Shown here: positions 21,799 through 31,397 of the stretch, one piece after another
How the letters are laid out: every line of letters begins with the position of its first letter
How positions within the stretch are numbered: position 1 is the first letter of the stretch
Made by a program: the position numbers and the translations under genes
Assembly: GCA_036674765.1 (NCBI GenBank)
Contig: JARVKI010000017.1
Span: forward strand, 62,001 to 126,000
Direction of reading: 5' to 3'
DNA from: Seiridium cupressi
Taxonomy: Eukaryota > Ascomycota > Sordariomycetes > Amphisphaeriales > Sporocadaceae
Length of the DNA: 64,000 bases
Notes under the pieces: model-generated
Database searches by the model: none
What the model saw: only the letters and a program-made list of their open reading frames with translations
Told to the model about the DNA's origin: nothing

Positions 21799-24604
21799 CT
21801 ACGTCGTCTGTTCGCGCAGGTTGCCCCTCTTGAACCCGTGCAATCTCCCACTACGCTTCTCGCGCCTAACACCCGAAGCCACGGCGATGCCACCTGATCC
21901 TACTCCTACGAGCGAGAACGCCCTCGACACTTTGGCATGATCACCCAAGAACTCGTGCGCTCTGATGTCCTTGCCGCGAAGGATGCCGTGGCCCAATGTC
22001 ACCGCCCACACACCGCCCACCTGGATTGCGTGCGCCTGCGGATCCGAGTCTGGTTCCAGTAGTACAGAGTAGATGGCCCCTGAATACCTTACAGCTTTCT
22101 GAGCCACATGAGCAGGGAAAGCCCACGAGTCGCCGTGGACGACAGGATGCCACGGTGTGATGAGGAGGTCTTCTATCCTGCATAATGTGATCTTCCGTAC
22201 CTGCGTCTTCAAGATGGCGACGACCTTTCGGTTGCCAAGGGGCGTCTGAACCGCCACACCCTTCCGTAATTCACCAACCGGGACATATTTGTTATTCGCT
22301 AGAGTGACCAGACTGGAGGCCGAGAAGCATGGGTAGTCGCGGTCATTGTACGAGGACATGGATATGGCAACTGCGCCGCTGCGATATTTTGCATCCGCCT
22401 GCGCCTTAAGGCTTGGCTCTGGCGGCTGAACGGCAGTGTCGAAGGCGTCAGTCAACTTCTTCTGGCATGCCAAGAAGAGCGGGCTATTGATGTCGTACAT
22501 TTGCACGCCCGGGTCTTTGAACGTATTTCGAACTTGTTTGGCATGAGCATCCCACAGACTGAGGAAGTAATGAGGTCCCCACGTCGAAAAGTAATCGTTA
22601 TCGAAAACCGCCAGTTGGATCTGCCCCAGAAGATCTTGCACTACAACACCTTAGGTCAGCGATTGCTCTTCGAGTGTGCTTGGCGGGTTGCTGGAGGTTG
22701 AAGCTCGTATTCCAGGAGCAGGAGCGCTCGATCAGGAAGTGACAACTGCTGAAGCAGGCATGGGATAACCCTGGGAGTTGCTTACTGAGAGAGGCATTGT
22801 AAGTGTCCCTAAAGTGTTTCGCTGGGATGTTGGCCACTAGATCCTTGAAGTTCATCCGGGCGGCGGAGGTGGTAGCAGGCAATGCATGAAAAGCCGGCAT
22901 GTCATGCTCGCCATCTGCCTTGAGAGGGAAAATTGAGGAAAGATATTCGCAGATCATCGCCCGGCTACGATGGTACGCAATCTCCGACTCAGACAGTGAA
23001 GTCTCCCTAAGTGCATCTAGCTTGGCACCTACAAAGAACTGAGCGTCGTACATGCGCGAAAACCGGAATTTGGCAGTGATGTTCATATCTTTTGACCATT
23101 CGAAAAATCCATGTGGGGCGTCGCTTTTGAGGTAGATGTCCCGGGATTGGCCATACTGGAGGTTCCCCAGGGGAACAATGACCGTCTGATATCTTTCACC
23201 ATCAGCACCTAGGATGTAGCCGAGGCTCGAGGAATCGATCTCGTCTTTTTCCTCGCTTTCTGCGGTTTGTCCGGTTGTCTTTCGTAAGCAGAGTGCTGCA
23301 GGATATGTTATTTCGAGGGTACAGCGGTTAGCAAAAGTGGACTGGAGATGGGCCACTGCATTCACAAAAACGGTCCCCTGTGACGCGTCAGCGTATTCAA
23401 AGGGCATTGTCCCAATATAATACTTACGACCATGCCTGAATCGGGAATGAAAGAGTAGCTTCCACCACCTATCTCAGCTATCGATTTCAGGAGACCCGAT
23501 TTTATGTCGTTCCCAAACCCGAATGTGTGAATGGTGGCAGGAAGGGGTGGCATGCTTCGGATAGTAGCAATGTAGCCGGCAGCAGGATGCCTACGTTTCT
23601 CTTGTCAGGCTTGCGTTCTTCGGGAAAACAAAAGTTGAGGACATACTGGCAATTAGGTTGGCCATCAGTAAGTACCAGTATTGCTGGTACACGGCCCGAA
23701 TTCTCACTGCCTTCAAATAGTTTCAATCCTTGTACGAGACCTTGCCAGAGATTCGTTGCGTTCTCTTGTTTCAGGGCTCTGATTCGTCCTGCCGTTTGCT
23801 TCTTGTTGTATGAAGTCATTGGCTGCAAAGCCTGGACAACCTATAGCGATCAAGTCAGCTGGTTTGGCTCAAGTCATTGCTTTCTGAGACGGGAGCAGTA
23901 CCTTGGCAGTAGTGCTAAATGTTATGATGCCTAATCTATCACGTTCATCGAGGGTCTCCAAGACAGTAAGGGCAGCGTGCCTGCATAACGAATACCTGTT
24001 AGCCCCTTAATTCTCCACTGGTTTGGAGCACCCTTTCCTCCTCTCTGTCCCGCCTGAAATGATAGATTATTGAAGGAAACGATGGTAGTCATCATTTCTC
24101 GAATACTTAAAATTGAAATGAAAATGCGCAATGCTTACTGCACACCGTTAGGTTTCCATTGCCTAGGCCCCAAACATCGCAGGTAGAATGGGAACATAGT
24201 AGGTTTTCGTACGTACCTTGCAAATATCCAACACGCAATACCCGGAATGCTCTCGATTAACCATACCGCCGTCATCAACGACGACCACCGGTGCTGCTGA
24301 ATACATGCTGTAACTCACGTCGATGACGAGGACGATGTCGCATGGTACGTGCGAGAGGCTGGAGTTGGCTGGGCATCTCGGTGGTTCAATTTTCACAAGG
24401 AGGCCTTCTCGAGAGGGAAGTGAGTGTATGGATACTTCTGGGTCATCGGATCCTAATGTAGTAGTAGATGTATCTGTCGTTGTTGGGGACAATTCCAGTT
24501 TGTCGAACATGTCCCAAGTATCTTCAGGTTCTTGCTGTGTACGGACAACCTTGAATTTAATGTCAGCGTCACCATCTAACAGTAGAGGACATAGATATTA
24601 CCAT
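21799..24604 (-). CDS. VWA-Hint (Vint-type) protein, about 734 aa
   Basis: Proposed exons: 24604-24602 (ATG only), 24549-24217, 23980-23902, 23840-23647, 23590-23428, 23377-22786 and 22640-21799. A von Willebrand A domain carries the MIDAS DVSYS (Asp78, Ser80, Ser82) and a VLTDGQPN strand. A middle region follows, ending in WGPHYFLSLWDAHAKQVRN. Next comes a Hint fold with Cys559 (DYPCFSASSLV) and the block B T-x-x-H (TPWHPV, Thr616/His619), then a TLGHGI segment and a final GFKR. This order matches fungal Vint proteins (Pfam Vint with VWA, from memory). Hint domains catalyse protein self-cleavage through an N-S acyl shift at the Cys, so autoprocessing is inferred. Partner and location are unknown. 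The exon 2-exon 3 join leaves one extra base relative to the expected VWA sequence, so a micro-exon or a frameshift must be considered. Met at 24510 is an alternative start. Confidence 0.85.
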
Positions 24605-26041
24605 TTTTTCTCAGTAATGTTTAGCTGAGCGCGATGCCAAGGGTTTGTTGTTTCGGTGCTGGATTTAGCTGCGTACGGTGCCGAGAGTTATGTCGGTAGC
24701 AGGTTGCAGCTTAAATACAAAATCCACGGTGTGTATATGATGATATCATAAATAGATTATGCCGGCGGGTGTGATGATATCCCACACAAACAGACAATGT
24801 TGGCAGACGTTAAGATAACTAAACATATGATACTTCTCATTCACGTATGATCGAGATTTCATGTTACACACTTATATACAAACTGGCTGATCCGTGGTGT
24901 TATCCTCCCTAGATACGAGCAAACAAGCCTACTATGTTTAGTCTACCCCTAGAACAGGCAACACTCTCCACGAGTGAGAACGGATAGGACTAGTGACTCC
25001 TAGGCCGAGGCGCAGAGCATCGATGTGGAGATCTTGGGCGTACCAGTGAGTTGTCGACACTGGTGATCAATGCTGATTCAATGTCAAGTTGAAGACGGCG
25101 TAATAATACATATCATCATGGCAGTGATGGAATTACACGACCAAAATTGGGTCCTCTGCGTGCTTGGAATGCCCCTGGTCCAGCTGGGCCCAAAAGAGGT
25201 AACCGCTGAATAAGACGGAGACGAGTGCAGAAAATTACCAGAATTGGAATTAGAGAAATGTTAAGGAACTCTGTAATAAGTAGAAGCCAAAGGCAGGAAT
25301 GCAACAGACATTAGGTGCTTGTTTCATTCGTTGGTCCTCCAAGTCTCGGACGCCACGAAGCGAGCTGCATCTGAATTCCAGCGTCTGGGAAAGCTCTACG
25401 AAGAGCTCATGCCAGTCTGCCTGACAGCCTTGTAAAACGCCTCGTTTATCTACTAGCCGAGGCTTGGTACCCTTGAATCGCGAAATCCCCACAATGCGGT
25501 CCAGCTAATGGACTATCTAACCTATGGGCGATGATGAGGATACCATAAGCGATATCATTGGCAAATGTAAAAATGTAGCGTACAATAGCCAATCGTTAGC
25601 ATTGGATGCACAGCCACAAGTACCAGGTACCCAGCAGTGGCAAGGTCACAGGAGTGGGGGGCGGCGCAGTACTGATGGATTATGCTCACAGCGACTGTCG
25701 CATAGTATTCAATGTCTCCAGGGTGTAACTCAACCATTATCACAAACAAGCACAATATAAAATATCTTAACAAACAACATTAAGCACATAATAGGCTGTT
25801 GAGTTGAGCTGAGCATATCTTGGTTGGATGAAGACAAGGTGTTGTACCTTCTGTGTTGAACCCTAAAGTGGGTACCCGCGCCCTCTGTTTAACCCGCTTT
25901 TGGCTGGTCTGTTAGCTCGCTACTTGGATAGCGACCACTGTCTAGGAGTGGGGATTTCGAAAATCTCCTTCAATGCGCCATTTCCCCTCCAGACTGAAGC
26001 CGCGATAGGAGCAACCAGCTTCATCCACAAGGACAAATCAC
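24605..26041. other. Intergenic, 1.4 kb, upstream of the VWA-Hint gene
   Basis: No gene recognised. A minus-strand frame at 25250-25492 reads protein-like over about 50 residues but has no known motif. The region is AT-rich near 24.7-24.9 kb. Confidence 0.45.
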
Positions 26042-26128
26042 GGTGTCATAGTATAGTGGTCAGTACACTTCGTTGTGGTTGCAACGAACGAGTCCGAAGA
26101 GACCCCGGTTCGATTCCGGGTGACGCCA
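26042..26128 (+). tRNA. tRNA-His (GTG) with a 15-nt intron
   Basis: The 7-bp acceptor stem pairs GGTGTCA with TGACGCC (one G-U) and A26128 is the discriminator. The D arm contains GTATAGTGGTCAGTAC. The anticodon stem CTTCG/CGAAG encloses TTGTGGC once bases 26079-26093 are removed, giving anticodon GTG at 26075-26077. The intron sits at the canonical position one base 3' of the anticodon. The T arm is CCCGG-TTCGATT-CCGGG and carries the B box. A TTTTT Pol III terminator starts at 26131. As usual in eukaryotes, G-1 and CCA are not encoded. Confidence 0.95.
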
Positions 26129-27207
26129 GCTTTTTGTGATCTTCGGTGGGAGTGTATCGTATCAGGAGTTTTATCTCCAGAGTTGATACAATCCAGTGGA
26201 GAAAGAGAGGTATTCTTTTGGTCAAAATTGCATCAATGGTTGGTGGCGGCTTCCGGCTGAACGCTAAGAATGTTCACTCGATGCGAACCTGTACTCATGT
26301 CCCCTGGCAGGAGGCCGACTAGGTACCTATACACTAAGCATAACTAGTCGCTGTTGTTTGCTGCTCAATGGCCCCAATGCGTACGGTTCTCGTTTGGTCA
26401 ACCCTTTCAGAATTTTGAATCTTCCAACATTTGACATGTGTTCAGCGGAGCTTTGCAGCTGTCCTTGTGCTGCAATGACCGCCGATATATGAGTTCTGTG
26501 CTCCAAACCAAGGTCTCTAATCAGTGTAACCAATCGCAGCGAAATGTAAATGGGGCGCTATATTGAATAACCGTGGACATCATACAGGATTTAGAAGTTT
26601 CATGCATGTGTTCTCGCAAATTATCTCAGTTCTCTTATATTCTCGTTATTTCTTCTGCCCTCAAGACGTTATACTCTAGAGTTGGTGGGTAGCTCTTATT
26701 TGTAAGCACCTGCCGCAATTCATTTGCCTCAAGAGAAGCTCTTTTGTCTATTCAGATAGCTTAAGACCTAACGAGGAACTTGATACCAAGAGCTGAAAGG
26801 AAACATCCATAACATATGCTGATAGGTGGAGCGGCCGAGGTGAAGACCATGCAAAAGCAAATGTGTGGTACCTCGGTAGAATCAACAGTGACTACAATGC
26901 AGTTGCCACTTACTTGACGTTTTAGATTCGTAAATCTTGATTCAGTTCCTGATGTTGCAGAGTCGCTGGGAGCCCGTCAGAGCCAGATCAACCTGTGTTG
27001 CAATAACTCTAAGAACGTAGGTCTATCCTTCTTCCTCATAACAGATCAAGCTGCAAAGAAGCGGGTCTGAATCCCATATGGGCGCTAACGCAAGGTGGAT
27101 CACGTGCGTCAGCTAAATTTTTCCACTCCCTCCCTATCTTTGGGTACCGCTGCGACTTCAAGCGTTTTTGGTCTTCAGAATCCAAATATACGCCGACAAC
27201 AACAACC
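26129..27207. other. Intergenic, 1.1 kb
   Basis: It begins with the tRNA terminator and ends as the promoter of the 78-aa zinc-binding protein. No other feature recognised. Confidence 0.5.
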
Positions 27208-27561
27208 ATGCCTATCAGCAAGAAAGACAGAGTACGTCGACCTGAAATTTTTCAAAGAAGCATCACTAGAAAGCATGTGCTTACATTTCTGCAGAAAGCT
27301 CGCGAGCACAAGGCCGCCGAAAAGGCAGGCACTCGTGCACCGGTGAAGGCAAACGGCCTTCCAGTCAAGGCCCCCAAGCCCACGTCCATCGTAGGCTTTG
27401 TGATCAATGAGAACCCCCTTGCATGACTAACCCATATTTCCCAGTGCCAAAACTGCCGCAAGGAGATTGTCAACACCAACAAGATACAGCTTGAGGTGCA
27501 TGCTGGTACTCACGACGCGAAGCTATGGCCCAAGGAGAAGTGCTGGCCTAATGACTTCTAA
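27208..27561 (+). CDS. Small zinc-binding protein (zf-met2 type), 78 aa
   Basis: Exons are 27208-27231, 27295-27390 and 27445-27561 (237 nt). Introns of 63 and 54 nt start GTACGT and GTAGGC and end TGCAG and CCCAG; a CTAAC branch site precedes the second acceptor. The protein starts MPISKKDR, runs through a basic, helix-prone segment (KAREHKAAEKAG), a Lys/Pro linker, and then a zinc site: Cys41-x2-Cys44, His59-x3-His63 and a further Cys73 in KEKCWPNDF. This matches small eukaryotic proteins with the zf-met2 domain (At2g23090-like; named from memory). Their molecular role is poorly known; a nucleic-acid or ribosome-associated role is only a guess. The length is normal for the family. Confidence 0.9.
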
Positions 27562-28549
27562 GTCGACCTTCAAACTACTGGGTAAGGTCACTTGGTCTGA
27601 ATGACAATGATGAGCGCTGGATTCGAGACCGCGCGAAGAACAAAATGAGTCCATGACACAGCATCACCTGCACAGTTGCGACAGCGCGAGGTTAGATCGC
27701 AGGAATTGATTTGGAGTTGAAGCTTGGGGCATGACCAAGAAGGAAGGATTGACTTCCCAAGACAATATGAGCGTACCAAAAGACCGTCACAATCGGGCTC
27801 CTTGAAATGCAACTTTCGCTCGTCACATGCTGCCTGCATATCATTCTCATTCGCCTTGTGACGCCAGTAATCATGGGGAAGACAAACGCCCCAAGTTGCA
27901 AGAGCGTAGAGTTCGGATCAAGTAGCTGCTGCCACCCTAAACCGGTAGTATGAACTATCATTTAACCATACTGTAGGAGCGAGCTGAGCTCATGCGACTA
28001 GCGCTGTGGCTCACGTAGGCAATTAAGGAAGTCGCATAGCCTTGGAATCGTCGACAAGACCTGGGAAGAAGATGATGATAGGCCTTGCTGTGCGTGGTTT
28101 GGAAAACACCTAATTGTCTGGATGCTACGATCTGTAAAGAAGCGACTTCGGACGATTGCATGCAAGATACTAGCAGCGCCATTGTGGTTCTTAATCTTGT
28201 GGACAGGTGGGGAGAACTGTCAGAGCCTGCTGCAGATTTGTTCAGACTTTCTTCAGTGATTTGGAGTGGCTTGGTTTCCGCGTCCTCTCATGCTCAAACC
28301 GGGTCTGGATTTGCGTGATACAAAATCAGTGGTTTGGAATGCTTTCAACGGCCATACGCCATCTGGAAACCTCTGACTCTGTAGCTTTCCGTGATTGTGA
28401 CTTAGTTCTCTGACAAGAACATTATAACGAACCTACAAACCCACGATTCCATATAAGGTACAAGCACACCCAACCCACATCTCTTTTACAATTTGGAGTC
28501 GAGAAAATCAAACACTGGTCCGATATCAGACGCTGTGATCCCGGGCAAC
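27562..28549. other. Intergenic, 1 kb
   Basis: No recognisable gene. Frames of up to 89 codons on the minus strand and 77 on the plus strand lack motifs. Confidence 0.5.
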
Positions 28550-28837
28550 ATGAATAACGAATCAAACCAGCCACAAGTGCATACGCAGATCGATACCGAA
28601 GGCCGCAAGGACGCCGAGGGTGCGCGCACATCCATCGACAGTAGCTTCAAGGCGATCGAGGCTGGAGAGAGCGCCAATTTCTCTAGACCCGTCTCACCGA
28701 TTGACGAAAATTCCGCAGAGGTCAGAGAGCGCGTCGATTTCGACAGAAGCGTTTCACCTATCAACGCAGAACCTGACAACGAAAATCCGCATTCGAAATA
28801 TTTTAAGAAGGGCAACCTGAAGCAGAAAAAGAACTAG
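28550..28837 (+). CDS. Small hydrophilic hypothetical protein, 95 aa
   Basis: An uninterrupted frame from the ATG at 28550 (context CAACATGA) to TAG at 28837. The open frame extends 57 nt further upstream but without an ATG. The product is acidic and Ser/Asn-rich, with two similar units, SRPVSPIDENS and DRSVSPINAEP, each preceded by an acidic stretch, and it ends in a basic tail SKYFKKGNLKQKKN. The paired SP sites look like proline-directed phosphorylation sites. No family is recognised. The internal repeat and biased composition argue for a real gene, but it may be an unrelated small frame. Confidence 0.5.
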   Translation: MNNESNQPQVHTQIDTEGRKDAEGARTSIDSSFKAIEAGESANFSRPVSPIDENSAEVRERVDFDRSVSPINAEPDNENPHSKYFKKGNLKQKKN

Positions 28838-29457
28838 GCGATCAAATACGGAGATGTTCCGCGCTGGGAGGGTTGGCAAGGGCAAATCCCGTTGCAATGA
28901 TATAAATTACACGGCATAGCTTCGAAATAACAGACACTCATTCATTTCGAATCTATGTATTGACCTCTTCCAGCCTTATTAGGCCCAATAAGCACATATA
29001 ATTTTCATGTCTTGAAATATCCCAGTATCTCTTTCTCGCATTATACATGCATGCCTACGTTTGTAACTGATGGTTTCCACTTTCTTGAGCCATGACCTGC
29101 AATGAAAGTTTATAATGACGGATACAAGGGAATCTTGTTTAACATTAGACGGTAATGGGTTCCATGACACTACCATGTTGTGGGCAGCCATTGATACACT
29201 TGTACGGCAAATATTAATCACTTCGAAAGATAATTGCATTGGTTCTAAAACGGTTAAATCTTTATTTCTGCTGTCTGCTTTACCGGGGCATCTAGCGAAT
29301 TATAATCGTCATTTTGTTCGTCAATGCAGAAATATATGAAACTTTTGATATTCAACCTATAAGTGTACAGTCTATCTGTAGCATATCGAGTGACATGCGG
29401 GTATCGATGCAATAGAATGAGAGAGATTCGTAACCCGGGTTTTCTCAAGCGACCGTC
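28838..29457. other. Intergenic, 620 bp
   Basis: AT-rich, lying between the 95-aa ORF and the stop of the phosphate symporter. No gene seen. Confidence 0.55.
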
Positions 29458-31397
29458 TTAAGCAGCAAAGTGGGGGGCGTTGAGGAAGAGACCCATAATG
29501 ACACCTCCCAGAGTACCAGCGATGGGAATGGTCATGATCCACGAAAGGACCAACAGACCAACACGCTGCCAGTTGACAGCCTTGATGCTACCATTGCAGA
29601 GACCGACACCGACAGTAGCGCCAGTAATGCACATCGAGGTTGAGACGGGGAGTGAGTATTGCGAGAAGACCAGGACGGTAATGGCAGCACCCATCTCCAT
29701 GGAGGAACCACGAGACGGCGAGTGGTAAGTGATCTTGTTGCCCATGACTAAAAGTAAAGTTAGTAAACGTAGGCTCGAACCATGTTGGAGGTTGCTTACC
29801 CTTCATGATGTTGTAGCCGTAGGTAATCAAACCGATCGAAATGGTCACGGCGAGAACAGCAAGTTGCCAGACGGGAACGTCAGCCTTCGCAGCGGCGGCA
29901 TTGCCAGTGGACCAAGCTGCGTAAATGACAGCCCAGGGACCAACCGAGTTGCCGATATCGTTGGCGCCATGAGCAAATGAAGCAGTGCAGGCAGTGATGA
30001 TCTGGATGAACGAGAAGGAGTGCTCAACCTCGTTAGGGTACTTCTCGGCATGGGCGTAAACCCTCTGCATGCGAGCGCCCTCAGGGGTTCCCTCGACACC
30101 GGTCTGAGCGGCATGGATATCGTAGTAGAAACCGTAGAGAGCACCACACACGATGTAGGCGGGAATGCGCTTGAGGAGAATCTTGATGTTCTTCAACTCG
30201 TAGATCTCACCAGGACCCATGGGCGTGTCACGAAGAGTGCGCATAGCCCAACCCATGGGACCACGCTTCTTCATAAGCTTAGCCTTCAGTCTGCGCTCAC
30301 CAGCTTCCGCAATCTCCTTGTAAGTGAGCTGCTTCGCTTCAGTTTGAACCAGTTTCTTCTCGTTCTCTTCATGGCCGCCAGTGGTGTTCACAACTCCTTC
30401 GGCGGACTCGGACAGGGACTTCTGGGAGCGGGCTGAGCTCTGCTCGTCAAACTCGTCTTCCTGGACAACAGCGTAGTTGGGAACCTTGGCCTCTTCGGCA
30501 CCCTCGACGACCGGGCGCTTGAAGAGAGCAGGACCGTAAACGAACATCCACCACTTGACACTGTGGTCCTTCTTGATGACTTTGGCGTAGACATAGGGAA
30601 CGAAGAAGACAGCCGAAAGGACGAAGAGACCGCCACCGACGCCCATGACCACGGCCACAACGTACGACGCAGGCTTCTTGTTGAGTCCAAGGTTAGGCGA
30701 TCCCTTGTAAACAATGGACAGAGTGCAGATAGTGCCGGCGATGAGGAAGAAGAACGGCGAGGCCCAGACGGACCAGGGGACCGGGTTCTTGCGCATGTGG
30801 ACAATGACCTTGATGAGCATGAAGATGATAGCCGCAAAGCCACCAGAGATGATGGGAGCCATGAAAAGACCAGCGAAGATGGCACCGAGACCCTTTCCGT
30901 TGTTCCAGCCCCATTGAACCTGAGAGGCACCGACAGTCGCAACACCGACACCAGCAACGGCTGAAATAAGCGAGTATGTCGAGGAGACGTGAGCAGAGTG
31001 TCGTGTGCACCACATGACCCAGGATGAAGCAGCAGCCAGAGCGCATGTAAATGCGAGCATCTGAACGCCAGCATCACCACGGAAAGCCGCGTTGGGGATG
31101 ATACCGTTCTTGATGGTATCGGCCGTTCGAGCACCGACTAGAATCGCACCGAGCATTTCGAAGATGGTACCGAAGATCATGGCCTGGCGGTAGGAGATGG
31201 ATCTCGAGGAGACACTGGTGGCCCAGGAGTTCGCAACATCGTCTGCACGTTCTAATTAATATCTCTGCTCATTGCCTTGTATGGACCCAAATTACAATAT
31301 CGGGAGAGGGCTACTCACTTGCGCCATTGTTGTATGCATCAAGCAGGGCAAACAACGTGCCGATAACGAAGACATAAGTGTACTGTTCGAGCGCCAT
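29458..31397 (-). CDS. Na+/phosphate symporter, PiT family (Pho89/PHO-4-like), 603 aa
   Basis: Exons are 31397-31319, 31242-29800 and 29747-29458 (1812 nt), with introns of 76 and 52 nt starting GTGAGT and GTAAGC. Both duplicated PiT signatures are intact: GANDVANSWATSV in the N-terminal half (formed across the first splice junction) and HGANDIGNSVGPWA in the C-terminal half. About ten hydrophobic segments flank a long hydrophilic loop (about residues 255-375) rich in Glu, Lys and Ser. The family (Pfam PHO4, SLC20) imports phosphate with Na+ at the plasma membrane. In Neurospora and yeast these are high-affinity, alkaline-active systems induced by phosphate starvation. Two CACGTG sites lie 575-783 bp upstream of the start. 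Length is normal and no key residue appears missing. Confidence 0.95.
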
